Source of the DNA: Pseudomonadota bacterium | GTDB taxonomy: Bacteria; Pseudomonadota; Alphaproteobacteria; Rhizobiales; Hyphomicrobiaceae | Assembly (NCBI GenBank): GCA_023387235.1 | Contig: JAEWIJ010000063.1 | Location: 1 to 24,407, forward strand | Reading direction: 5' to 3' | DNA length: 24,407 nt | Part shown: positions 1 to 7,004 of the stretch, in pieces | How positions within the stretch are numbered: position 1 is the stretch's first letter | How the letters are laid out: each line of letters begins with the position of its first letter | Notes under the pieces: model-generated | Seen by the model: the letters and a program-made list of their open reading frames with translations, nothing else | Told to the model about the DNA's origin: nothing | Database searches by the model: none | Program-made: the position numbers and the translations under genes

Positions 1-230
1 TGTACGTCGAGCCGTCCGCGCGCGGGCTCGGTCTCGGCCGCCGCCTCGTCGACGAATGCATCCGCTTTTCACGCGCGCGCGGCTACAGAACACTCATGCT
101 CTGGACGCACGACATTCTCGTGCCGGCTGTGCGGATTTATGAGGCCGCTGGATTCAAGCTCGTGAAGGAGGAACGCCACAACGAATTCGGCCACGACGTG
201 AATGGGCAGTTTTGGGAGATGGGATTGTGA
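1..230 (+). CDS. GNAT family N-acetyltransferase, C-terminal part (5' end outside window)
   Basis: The reading frame is open from the left edge (first complete codon at 3) to a TGA at 228-230, giving 75 C-terminal residues. They contain the acetyl-CoA pyrophosphate-binding loop of GNAT enzymes (ARGLGLGRRLVDE), followed by the typical end of the fold with RIYEAAGFKLVKEE and a closing strand GQFWEMGL. GNAT proteins move an acetyl group from acetyl-CoA to an amine; the substrate cannot be told from this part. The tail, with its ERHNEFGHD stretch, resembles proteins in which a MarR-type DNA-binding domain is fused to a C-terminal GNAT domain. That is an inference, because the N-terminus is missing. 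The family call is secure and the fusion is only likely. Confidence 0.85.
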   Translation, partial: YVEPSARGLGLGRRLVDECIRFSRARGYRTLMLWTHDILVPAVRIYEAAGFKLVKEERHNEFGHDVNGQFWEMGL

Positions 231-343
231 GACGATGTCAAATTGCTCAAGTGGATAAGTAAACGCCACCAATAGCGAAAAGAGACACTCCGCTTCCTAA
301 TGCGCAGGCGCAATATCCAGCGCGTGTTCATTAGGAGCGTACC

Positions 344-1189
344 ATGTTTCAAAAACTAGATCCGTCTGCCGTAGCTCACCCGCAATCTGACTTCGCTCCC
401 GGTCCCGCCCCGATGCTCCAATGGATTGCCACGGAACAGTTTGTCGTAGATGACGCCTATCAACGAGAGATCGGACGCAGAGGTAGGGAAAATGTTCTTC
501 ACATCGCTGAGCATTTTGATTGGTCTAAGTTCGCGCCCGTAATCGTAGCGCCGGTCGAAGGCGGCCTTTACGCAATCGTAGATGGGCAACATAGGACAAC
601 CGCTGCAATACTGCGTGGCATCGAGCAGGTGCCGTGCCAAGTAGTGCAAGCTGACAGAACTCAACAGGCTGCGGCTTATGCGGCGGTCAACGGCAACATA
701 ACCAAAACTAGTCCGCAGCAGCTATTCCACGCGCGTCTCGCCGCGGGAGATGTCGAAGCTCGAGAGATTGCCGAAGTCTGCGCTGTAGCCGGGGTAACGA
801 TCGCCCGCAGGAACCTCGTGGTGGCCCAGATGAAGGTCGGTCAAACGCAAGCGGTCGGTGCGCTAGCGCGCTGCCTAAAGGTGTATGGACGCGAAACTCT
901 CATTACGGCGCTCCAGTGCATTACGGAAACGTCCGAAGGAAATTCGGGATTCGTCAGGGCAACAATCGTAGAGGGCCTTTGCGATGCTCTGCATGGAACT
1001 GCGTGGCGCGATGCTGGAGAAGCGCTTCTGCGTGCGATGGACAGCTTTTCGTTCGTGGATGCGTGGAGCGAAATCACTGCAGGACGTGATCATATCTTCC
1101 CGGGTACAGCCCGGAAGCTGGTCGCAGAGAAAGTATCCGAACATCTCACACGACGCTTGTCGGTGAAGGTGCGCGTGGAGGCAAACTAA
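344..1189 (+). CDS. ParB/sulfiredoxin-fold (DGQHR) protein, DUF6551-like
   Basis: A 281-residue protein whose N-terminal half has the ParB/Srx-type nucleotide-binding domain: FVVDDAYQRE at about 33-42, the diagnostic DGQHR at 80-84, then VPCQVV and an AAVNGNITKTSP segment at about 113-124 that matches the 'N-x-x-x-x-x-L/S-P' part of DUF6551-type proteins. The second half (about 135-281) is helical with no motif I recognise. The start is supported by TTAGGAG seven bases upstream. It is not the chromosomal ParB: it lacks the HTH and dimerisation layout and has no parA beside it. Relatives are often found on phages and mobile elements. Base composition is visibly lower in GC than the flanking genes and codons such as GTA, ATA and ACT are common, which suggests transfer. 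Its substrate is unknown; it may be a CTPase or nuclease-like regulator, but the sequence does not decide this. Confidence 0.8.
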   Translation: MFQKLDPSAVAHPQSDFAPGPAPMLQWIATEQFVVDDAYQREIGRRGRENVLHIAEHFDWSKFAPVIVAPVEGGLYAIVDGQHRTTAAILRGIEQVPCQVVQADRTQQAAAYAAVNGNITKTSPQQLFHARLAAGDVEAREIAEVCAVAGVTIARRNLVVAQMKVGQTQAVGALARCLKVYGRETLITALQCITETSEGNSGFVRATIVEGLCDALHGTAWRDAGEALLRAMDSFSFVDAWSEITAGRDHIFPGTARKLVAEKVSEHLTRRLSVKVRVEAN

Positions 1190-1197
1190 CAAGCAGT

Positions 1198-1225
1198 GAG
1201 CGCGGCACCTTTCGGCGCCGCGCTC
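1198..1225 (+). terminator. Strong hairpin terminator between convergent genes
   Basis: GAGCGCGGC (1198-1206) pairs perfectly with GCCGCGCTC (1217-1225). Two more G-C pairs close inside, around a TTTC loop. ATATTTTC follows on the plus strand. It lies 8 bases after the stop of the ParB-like gene and 30 bases before the stop of the convergent DAHP synthase gene, so it may serve both. Confidence 0.7.
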
Positions 1226-1255
1226 ATATTTTCAGTCCGGAACTTAGCCTTTATC

Positions 1256-2647
1256 TCACTCCGCCGCCGCGATCGTGGCTTGGTGCGGTGCGCGCTCGGC
1301 CCGCTCCATTTTCAGCCTTTCGGCGACCAGGAAAGCAAGTTCCAGCGACTGGTCCGCATTCAAACGCGGATCGCAGTGCGTGTGGTAGCGGTCCGAGAGA
1401 TCCGTCTCGCTGATCGCCACCGCGCCGCCCGTGCACTCCGTCACGTTCTGCCCGGTCATCTCGACGTGGATGCCGCCGGCGTGGCTGCCTTCCGCGCGAT
1501 GCACCGCGAAGAAGGTGTCGACCTCCTTCAGGATGCGCTCGAACGGCCGCGTCTTGTAGCCGTTCGCCGCCGAGATCGTATTGCCGTGCATGGGATCGCA
1601 CGACCACACGACCTTGCGGCCGGCCTTCTCGACGGCACGGACGAGCTTCGGCAGGTGGCTCTCCACCTTGTCCGAGCCGAAGCGGCAGATCAGCGTGAGC
1701 CGGCCGGCGACGTTGTTCGGGTTAAGCACGTCGATCAGCTTGAGTAGCGCGTCGGGCTCGAGCGAGGGCCCGCACTTCATGCCGATCGGGTTCTTGATCC
1801 CGCGGAAGTACTCGACGTGCGCATGATCCGGCTGGCGCGTACGATCGCCGATCCAGATCATGTGGCCCGACGTCGCGTACCAGTCGCCGCTCGTCGAATC
1901 GAGCCGCGTCATCGCCTGCTCGTAGCCGAGCAGCAGCGCCTCGTGGCTCGTGTACATCGTCGTCGTGCGGAGCTGCGGCGTGTTGTCGGCCGTGATGCCG
2001 CACGCGCGCATGAACTCGAGCGTGTCCGAGATGCGGCTCGCCAGCTCCTCGAAGCGACGGCCCTGCGGGCTGTCCTTGATGAAGCCGAGCGTCCACTGAT
2101 GCACGCGATCGAGGTCGGCATAACCGCCGCCGGCGAACGCGCGGATCAGGTTCAGCGTCGCCGCGGACTGGCGGTAGGCCTGGAGCTGGCGTGTCGGATC
2201 CGGGATGCGGGCATCCGGCGTGAACTCCGGACCGTTGACGATATCGCCGCGATAGCTCGGCAGCTCCGCGCCGTCCTTCTTCTCGGTCGGCGAGGAGCGG
2301 GGCTTCGCGAACTGGCCCGCGATGCGGCCGACCTTCACCACGGGCGAAGCGCCGGCATAGGTCAGCACGACCGCCATCTGCAGGAAGACGCGGAAGAAGT
2401 CGCGGATATTGTCGGCGCGGTGCTCGACGAAGCTCTCGGCGCAATCCCCGCCCTGAAGCAGGAACGAGCGCCCCTCGGCGACATCGCCGAGCGCCTTCGT
2501 GAGCTGACGGGCCTCGCCGGCAAAGACGAGCGGGGGAAACGTCGCGAGCTTGCCTTCTACGTCGGCCAGAGCGGCCGCGTCCGGAAACGCGGGCACCTGG
2601 ACGATCGGCTTGGATCTCCAGCTGTCGGGCGACCAGGGGGCAGGCAT
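1256..2647 (-). CDS. aroG: Class II 3-deoxy-7-phosphoheptulonate (DAHP) synthase
   Basis: This 463-residue enzyme condenses phosphoenolpyruvate and erythrose 4-phosphate to DAHP, the first step of the shikimate pathway to aromatic amino acids. Class II (plant/mycobacterial type) features are clear: an N-terminal PWSPDSWRS start, LLQGGDCAESF, KVGRIAGQFAKPRS (substrate and phosphate binding), the DRTRQPDHAHVEYFRGIKNPIG stretch, the metal-site CDPMHGNT and TECTGG. The frame is open for another 36 codons upstream, but I chose the ATG at 2647. It has GTGGAG about 9 bases before it and gives the usual family length and N-terminus. The gene stands alone with no other aro gene beside it. Class II enzymes are usually feedback-regulated; no allosteric extension is visible. 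Confidence 0.93.
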   Translation of the reverse strand: MPAPWSPDSWRSKPIVQVPAFPDAAALADVEGKLATFPPLVFAGEARQLTKALGDVAEGRSFLLQGGDCAESFVEHRADNIRDFFRVFLQMAVVLTYAGASPVVKVGRIAGQFAKPRSSPTEKKDGAELPSYRGDIVNGPEFTPDARIPDPTRQLQAYRQSAATLNLIRAFAGGGYADLDRVHQWTLGFIKDSPQGRRFEELASRISDTLEFMRACGITADNTPQLRTTTMYTSHEALLLGYEQAMTRLDSTSGDWYATSGHMIWIGDRTRQPDHAHVEYFRGIKNPIGMKCGPSLEPDALLKLIDVLNPNNVAGRLTLICRFGSDKVESHLPKLVRAVEKAGRKVVWSCDPMHGNTISAANGYKTRPFERILKEVDTFFAVHRAEGSHAGGIHVEMTGQNVTECTGGAVAISETDLSDRYHTHCDPRLNADQSLELAFLVAERLKMERAERAPHQATIAAAE

Positions 2648-2802
2648 GATACGTCTCCACTTGAAACCACGAAGTAATGGCCCGGGGCGCTCCGCGTCCC
2701 GGGTTTCGGCTGCATCGTCCAGTGATTGGGCTTGCAGTGCCGCCTTATATGTCAATCGGCGCGCCGCGGCTAGGGCTGGTATGGGGCTGTCACGGGGCCA
2801 GT

Positions 2803-2816
2803 CCCAGGTTAACGGG
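2803..2816. repeat. 14-bp direct repeat, copy 1
   Basis: CCCAGGTTAACGGG; an identical copy is at 2891-2904. It may be a paired regulator-binding site for the divergent genes, but could be chance in GC-rich DNA. Confidence 0.4.
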
Positions 2817-2890
2817 TCCTCGACCCGAGATGGCCGCTTCTTCGCAGGGCGAGCACAAATATCACTGCTTATTCTGGGGCTTCGCGCACG

Positions 2891-2904
2891 CCCAGGTTAA
2901 CGGG
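2891..2904. repeat. 14-bp direct repeat, copy 2
   Basis: CCCAGGTTAACGGG, identical to the copy at 2803-2816. It lies about 80 bases before the start of the mini-protein gene. Confidence 0.4.
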
Positions 2905-2983
2905 CTCGCATCTGATCCTAAAGAGTTGACGACCGCGACGCAGCTCGGCTCGTGCCGGTTTAAGGACATCGCAGGAGGATAGA

Positions 2984-3061
2984 ATGAAGTTTGAGCGGTT
3001 TGAAATAAGCACGCTAGCTTTCGTAGTGATCAGTATTGCAGCGATCTTCCTACTTCGCTAG
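2984..3061 (+). CDS. 25-residue single-span membrane miniprotein
   Basis: An ORF of 25 codons plus TAG with an almost ideal ribosome-binding site (GCAGGAGG followed by ATAGA, then ATG). The peptide has a charged start (MKFERFE) and then one hydrophobic stretch (about residues 8-24, rich in A, V, I, F and L) ending in a single Arg. This is the look of a small inner-membrane protein with one transmembrane helix. Function is unknown. It is followed by a 9-bp hairpin (3075-3108), which supports a separate short transcript. The strong Shine-Dalgarno sequence, the clean hydrophobic pattern and the terminator are the case for a real gene; its small size is the case against. Confidence 0.5.
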   Translation: MKFERFEISTLAFVVISIAAIFLLR

Positions 3062-3074
3062 TCCGCGAAGGTGG

Positions 3075-3108
3075 ATGCCCGCCCTCGGTTCGCGTATAAG
3101 GCGGGCAT
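3075..3108 (+). terminator. Hairpin after the miniprotein gene
   Basis: ATGCCCGCC (3075-3083) pairs perfectly with GGCGGGCAT (3100-3108) around a 16-base loop, 13 bases after the mini-protein stop. No U-run follows, so it is a terminator-like hairpin at best. Confidence 0.45.
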
Positions 3109-3139
3109 TCGGCCGCGCGCCCGTCCGGTGTGGCCGTGA

Positions 3140-3215
<76 letters not shown>

Positions 3216-3250
3216 TTTATCCGCTCACGCCAAATTCGCTTCGCCGCAAA

Positions 3251-5611
3251 TCACACCATGTCCCACCCGTCGCCGCCATTGCCGTAGAAGGCGAAGGCCG
3301 GCGTGCCGCTATCCATGATGAAGGCGCCGATGGCGTTGCTCGATGCCTGGTGCCACAGAATATCGTCGGTGCCGTCGCCACTGTAGTCGCCGATGCCGGC
3401 AATCGCCCAGCCGGCACCGCCATTGTTGTAGTAGGCGAAGGCCGGCGAGCCGCCGTCCATGATGAAGGCGCCGATCACGTTGTCGGACGCCCGATGCCAG
3501 AGAATGTCGTCGGTGCCCTCGCCGCTGAAATCGCCGATACCCGCGATCGTCCAGCCGGCGCCACCGTTACCGTAGAAGGCGAAAGTCGGCGAGCCGCTGT
3601 CCATGATGAAGGCGCCGATGGCGTTGCTCGACGCCTGGTGCCACAGAATGTCGTCGGTGCCGTCGCCGGTGAAGTCGCCCATGCCGGCGATCTCCCAGCC
3701 GGCGCCGCCATTGCCGTAGAAGGCGAAGAATGGCGTGCCGCTGTCGAGAATGAACGCGCCGACCGCGTTGCTCGAAGCGTTGTGCCAGAGAATGTCGTCG
3801 GTGCCATCACCGCTGAGGTCGCCGACGCCGGCGATCTCCCAGCCGGCGCCGCCGTTGCCGTAGTAGGCAAAAACCGGCGCGCCGCTGTCGAGGATGAAGG
3901 CGCCGAGGGTGTTGTTCGAAGCGTTGTGCCAGAGGATGTCGGTGGTACCGTCGCCGCTGAGGTCGCCGGTTCCGGCGATCGCCCAGCCGTCACCGCCATG
4001 ACCGTAGAAGGCGAAGGCCGGCGCGCCACTGTCCATGATGAAGGCGCCGACGGCGTTGTTGTCGGCGCGGTGCCATAGAATGTCGCTCGTGCCGTCGCCG
4101 CTGAAATCGTCGACGGGCATGTCGAGCACGACCGTCCGGTCGACGAATTGGAGACGCTCGATCGTGGTCAGCGTGTCCGTGCCTTCGGCGGACGTGACAG
4201 TCCAGCCGTCGCCGCTGCGCACCCAGGTGGCTGATGTGCTCAGCACGCCGAACCGCGCCGTGTCGATGCCGAGACCGCCGTCGAGCTGGTCGTCACCCGC
4301 ACCGCCGATGAGAAAGTCGATGCCTCGCCCACCCAGCAGAACATCATCTCCATCGCCGCCGAAGAGCTCGTCGTTGCCGTCTCCGCCGAACAACAGATCG
4401 TTGCCGCCCAGGCCCCTCAGCACGTCCCCCGAAATGCCGCCGAGCATCGTGTCGGTGCCGGCAGTTCCGATGAAATCGCCATCCGACGAATTGGCAACGA
4501 TATTGAATGAATTGGTTTCGAACAGGCCAAACCGAATGGTCTCGATGACGGTCGCTGCGGGTGCGGAGACGTTGTCCTGGACGTCAGAGAAGAAGGTATT
4601 TGTCGCGTCCTGAATTCGTTCGTCGGATGCGCGGATATCCTCCATGAGCATGGTATCGAAGTTTTCGAGTGAGTTGGTCAGCTCGTTGAGGATGTTCGAA
4701 TGAAAATTGAATAGATCCCGGCCGAAGTCGGCGACGTTCGTGACCGTTTGGCCGAGGTTCGGAATGCCGCGACGCGTGCCGAGGTCGTCGAGAAAGTCCG
4801 CGATGCCGTCGACAAATACGCCGGTGACCTGATCGATCATAGTGTCACGCGCCTGGGAGATGCCCCACTCGGCGCCGGTCATGAACTCATCCCATACGTC
4901 GAGCCGGTAAGCGCCGAGATCGAAGTCGAACTCGATCAACGGCGATCGCATCTCGTCTTGCGCCAAGTCTGACCAGCGGAACTCGTCCGGTATGGGGGAT
5001 GTGGGGAGATCGGGGCTGAGAACGTATGGCAGCTCGCCCGGGGGCGTATCGGGAGGAAGCTCTCCGAACGAGACGCGAATCGTTTCGATCCATCCGCCCC
5101 ATACCGTGGACCGCTGTCCGTTCGGGGTATCCAAAGCCAGCAGCACACGATTGCTGGCGGTGAAAGCATCCACCGTGGCGCCGGCGGTGTTGTATATGTT
5201 CACACCCGATTCCGCGGGCGACTCCACGAACTCCATGATTATTCGATAGTGCTCTGTCCGTTCGATGCCGTTGATGCTCGTTGCCGTGAAATCGAGCTCG
5301 GGCGTCTGGAGGAAGGTGGCGATATCGAACTCACTCGGCGTGGCTTCGGACGCCGGCACATCCGTGAATGTCGAAAGATAGGTGAAGAATTGCCATTCTT
5401 CAGTGAAGCCCCCGCCCTCATTGGGTATTCGAACGAGTCTCTCGATCTCGGCAGAATAAATTCCCGCCTCGTTATATGTAACAGGCCCCAAGCCCGGCAG
5501 ATCGAGCCGCATCAAGTCAGGCAATATCGAAACGGCGTGCACGCCGCTGAGCTCGAAATTGAAGGTCGTGGTCTGGCCCACGGTGCCGACAATCGTCGAC
5601 GGAAATGTCAT
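3251..5611 (-). CDS. RTX calcium-binding / FG-GAP (VCBS-like) repeat protein
   Basis: A 786-residue protein in three parts. Residues 1 to about 375 have no recognised domain and no classical signal peptide. About 379-451 hold RTX nonapeptides of the GGxGxDxLxGG type (GGNDLLFGGDGNDELFGGDG and following), which fold as calcium-bound beta rolls. About 502-786 are six tandem units of 48 residues (the last is 45), each beginning D-[FLY]-[ST]-G-[DE]-G-T-x-D-I-L-W-H, like the calcium loops of FG-GAP/VCBS repeats. RTX proteins are normally exported by type I secretion, so a surface or secreted role is likely, but no secretion genes lie nearby. The ATG at 5611 has GGGAG 8 bases upstream; a TTG five codons earlier is less likely. 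Having the RTX block inside rather than at the C-terminus is less usual. Confidence 0.88.
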   Translation of the reverse strand: MTFPSTIVGTVGQTTTFNFELSGVHAVSILPDLMRLDLPGLGPVTYNEAGIYSAEIERLVRIPNEGGGFTEEWQFFTYLSTFTDVPASEATPSEFDIATFLQTPELDFTATSINGIERTEHYRIIMEFVESPAESGVNIYNTAGATVDAFTASNRVLLALDTPNGQRSTVWGGWIETIRVSFGELPPDTPPGELPYVLSPDLPTSPIPDEFRWSDLAQDEMRSPLIEFDFDLGAYRLDVWDEFMTGAEWGISQARDTMIDQVTGVFVDGIADFLDDLGTRRGIPNLGQTVTNVADFGRDLFNFHSNILNELTNSLENFDTMLMEDIRASDERIQDATNTFFSDVQDNVSAPAATVIETIRFGLFETNSFNIVANSSDGDFIGTAGTDTMLGGISGDVLRGLGGNDLLFGGDGNDELFGGDGDDVLLGGRGIDFLIGGAGDDQLDGGLGIDTARFGVLSTSATWVRSGDGWTVTSAEGTDTLTTIERLQFVDRTVVLDMPVDDFSGDGTSDILWHRADNNAVGAFIMDSGAPAFAFYGHGGDGWAIAGTGDLSGDGTTDILWHNASNNTLGAFILDSGAPVFAYYGNGGAGWEIAGVGDLSGDGTDDILWHNASSNAVGAFILDSGTPFFAFYGNGGAGWEIAGMGDFTGDGTDDILWHQASSNAIGAFIMDSGSPTFAFYGNGGAGWTIAGIGDFSGEGTDDILWHRASDNVIGAFIMDGGSPAFAYYNNGGAGWAIAGIGDYSGDGTDDILWHQASSNAIGAFIMDSGTPAFAFYGNGGDGWDMV
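3254..4108 (-). repeat. Six tandem 144-bp coding repeats
   Basis: Units on the minus strand begin at 4108, 3964, 3820, 3676, 3532 and 3388, exactly 144 bases apart. The last unit is cut 9 bases short by the stop codon. They are very similar in DNA as well as protein: long identical tracts such as the one coding for GAFIMDSG recur. This suggests recent duplication and a capacity to gain or lose units by recombination. Confidence 0.9.
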
Positions 5612-5963
5612 ATCGCAAACTCCCAAATGTCGCGGATTCTACTGTGTCCGCTCAAAGCAAAAAACAAAACAAACGCCGTCAGGTGCAAGGTCCACGAGGT
5701 CGATCTACGAGGTCGTGCGGGGGAAACCATCGGCTAATCGTGGGTTCGTCAGGAGGATGGCAACGATCATGATCTTGTCGCCAAAGCATCGGCCTGTCCA
5801 GCTTCGCCCGCGACAGCTTTGGGCTCGGCGAGCTTGCTCGCGAGCGTCGGCGGGAAGTCAACGAATATCGAGGATGTCGCTTAGGCAATGACCGTCGAGA
5901 AGGTCACCCCTCAGCTTCGCTCAGGGGTGCTCGCATCGAGATCGCCTGTGGGGCCTCGGGGCC
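5612..5963. other. Intergenic region upstream of the RTX gene
   Basis: No convincing gene is seen. Near the RTX start there is an A/T-rich tract (about 5655-5675; on the minus strand a run of T and G) followed by a TAGAAT hexamer that could be a -10 element for the RTX gene, without a clear -35. At the other end is the hairpin at 5905-5929. Confidence 0.4.
5905..5929 (-). terminator. Hairpin downstream of the 91-residue exported protein gene
   Basis: CACCCCT (5905-5911) pairs with AGGGGTG (5923-5929). After one C-C mismatch, AGC pairs with GCT around a TTC loop. It lies about 35 bases past the stop of the minus-strand gene at 5964-6239. It lacks a clear U-run and could instead be a dispersed intergenic palindrome. 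Confidence 0.4.
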
Positions 5964-6239
5964 TTATTCCCAAGGACGCAGTGGTTTCGAGAGCTGGTCG
6001 TTCTGCCGCTTGAGGTCGAGCTGGCGCTGCTCGGCTGCGCGTGCACGAGCCTGGGCCTCCTGGGACTGCCTCAGCGACTCCATGGCTCGCTGCTGCTGCA
6101 GTTGCTCGGTGCCGCGCCGAATATCCGCGCCCGGCCGGCGATCATTGTACGTCTGCGCGTGTACCGGCGCCGCGAGGCCGGCCAGCAGGACGCAAAGGCC
6201 AACACGCGTCATGATCTGAGGCGAGATTCGGTAAGTCAT
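5964..6239 (-). CDS. Small exported hypothetical protein
   Basis: A 91-residue protein. Residues 1-28 look like a Sec signal peptide (TRVGLCVLLAGLAAPVHAQ, with a probable AHA/Q-type cleavage site near 28). The mature part (about 63 residues) is very polar, rich in Gln, Arg, Ala and Glu. From about 40 to 85 it has a heptad-like pattern that should form a helix or short coiled coil (EQLQQQRAMESLRQSQEAQA). The start has a near-perfect Shine-Dalgarno sequence (AGGAGGTGACCG before ATG). I do not recognise the family. The protein is probably periplasmic. It is divergent from the DUF4112 gene across a spacer that holds a triplicated 16-bp repeat. Confidence 0.75.
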   Translation of the reverse strand: MTYRISPQIMTRVGLCVLLAGLAAPVHAQTYNDRRPGADIRRGTEQLQQQRAMESLRQSQEAQARARAAEQRQLDLKRQNDQLSKPLRPWE

Positions 6240-6298
6240 CGGTCACCTCCTATCGGTCGTTCCGATCACATGTATATCGTGTGCCGGGCAGCCTGGTT

Positions 6299-6346
6299 CC
6301 AGTGCTCCAGCTTGCCAGTGCTCCAGCTTGCCAGTGCTCCAGCTTG
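6299..6346. repeat. Three perfect tandem copies of a 16-bp repeat
   Basis: CCAGTGCTCCAGCTTG is repeated at 6299-6314, 6315-6330 and 6331-6346 with no spacer. It lies 60-107 bases upstream of the exported protein gene (minus) and about 160 bases upstream of the DUF4112 gene (plus). It could be a cluster of binding sites or simple slippage. Confidence 0.9.
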
Positions 6347-6508
6347 ATCGTCGGCGCGAAAATCAGCACTCATCCTGTAGAGGCCGATCCCGGCGTGTCC
6401 GGCTCGGCACTCCAGCGGCCAGCGCATGGGACAGCGGGCAAGCTTGGCGCTAGATAGGCGACCCTGGCCGCACAGACGGCTTCACGCGTTCCGCCAAGCG
6501 TCCACGAC

Positions 6509-6916
6509 ATGCGCCACATCATCCCGCTCGGCAAAGCGCCTCTGAACGACGAGTACGCGCGTCTCTTCGAACGCCTGGAACGCTCCAGCTTCCAATTGGA
6601 TGCCGCATACCGCATTCCCTACACCCGTATTTATTTCGGCTGGGATCCCATCATCGGCATTGTGCCCATTGCCGGCGATCTGGTCGCTGCTGCGCTCAGC
6701 GTGCGCAATATTCACTGGGCGTATCGGCTCGGCGCCAACCGGGGGGTGCTGGGCCGCATGGTGCTCAACGCCGCGGCGGACGCACTGCTCGGCGCCGTGC
6801 CGGTGGTCGGAACGTTCTTCGACCTCTGGTTCCGCGCGCATGTGCGCAATTTCGAGCTGCTGGTCGCGGCCATCGAGGCCCAACGGCGCCAGCATTCCGG
6901 AACCGGGGCCTCCTGA
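6509..6916 (+). CDS. DUF4112 domain membrane protein
   Basis: A 135-residue protein matching DUF4112. It shows the conserved first segment FGWDPIIGIVPIAGDLVAAALS (about residues 43-64), which contains a D-P-I-I-G-x-x-P-x-x-G-D pattern, and the second segment NAAADALLGAVPVVGTFFDLWFRAHVRN (about 88-115), with the matching D-x-x-x-G-x-x-P-x-x-G-x-x-F-D pattern. Both are hydrophobic and may be membrane hairpins. The molecular function of the family is unknown. The ATG at 6509 has no good Shine-Dalgarno sequence, so the start is not certain. The gene precedes the GT21 glycosyltransferase by 88 bases and is possibly co-transcribed with it. Confidence 0.85.
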   Translation: MRHIIPLGKAPLNDEYARLFERLERSSFQLDAAYRIPYTRIYFGWDPIIGIVPIAGDLVAAALSVRNIHWAYRLGANRGVLGRMVLNAAADALLGAVPVVGTFFDLWFRAHVRNFELLVAAIEAQRRQHSGTGAS

Positions 6917-7004
6917 TCCGCCGCCTGTCACACGCGCGTCGTGCGAGTCTGGTGAGAGGACCCTGGATCATCCGCTTCGAGCCAAGGCCACCTGCGAGCC
7001 AGGA

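Larger units (their letters stand above)
2648..2983. other. Intergenic region with a 14-bp direct repeat
   Basis: This spacer lies between the start of the DAHP synthase (minus) and the mini-protein at 2984 (plus), so it should hold divergent promoters. CCCAGGTTAACGGG occurs twice, at 2803-2816 and 2891-2904, with 88 bases between repeat starts. Each copy contains the palindrome GTTAAC. A TTGACA hexamer lies on the minus strand at 2755-2750, but no good -10 follows at 16-18 bases. I see no convincing protein-coding gene in it. Confidence 0.5.

Noticed and set aside
1722..2660. A 312-codon minus-strand ORF in another frame of the DAHP synthase gene
   Set aside because: The same strand carries the well-matched DAHP synthase frame. 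This one is an Arg/Gly/Ala-rich shadow.
2727..2755. A sigma-70 promoter for the DAHP synthase based on TTGACA at 2755-2750 (minus)
   Set aside because: The hexamer at the correct distance reads AGCCCA, not a -10 element. TATAAG next to it is too close to pair with it.
6299..6346. A CRISPR array
   Set aside because: The three repeats are directly adjacent with no spacers and are only 16 bp long, and no cas gene is near.
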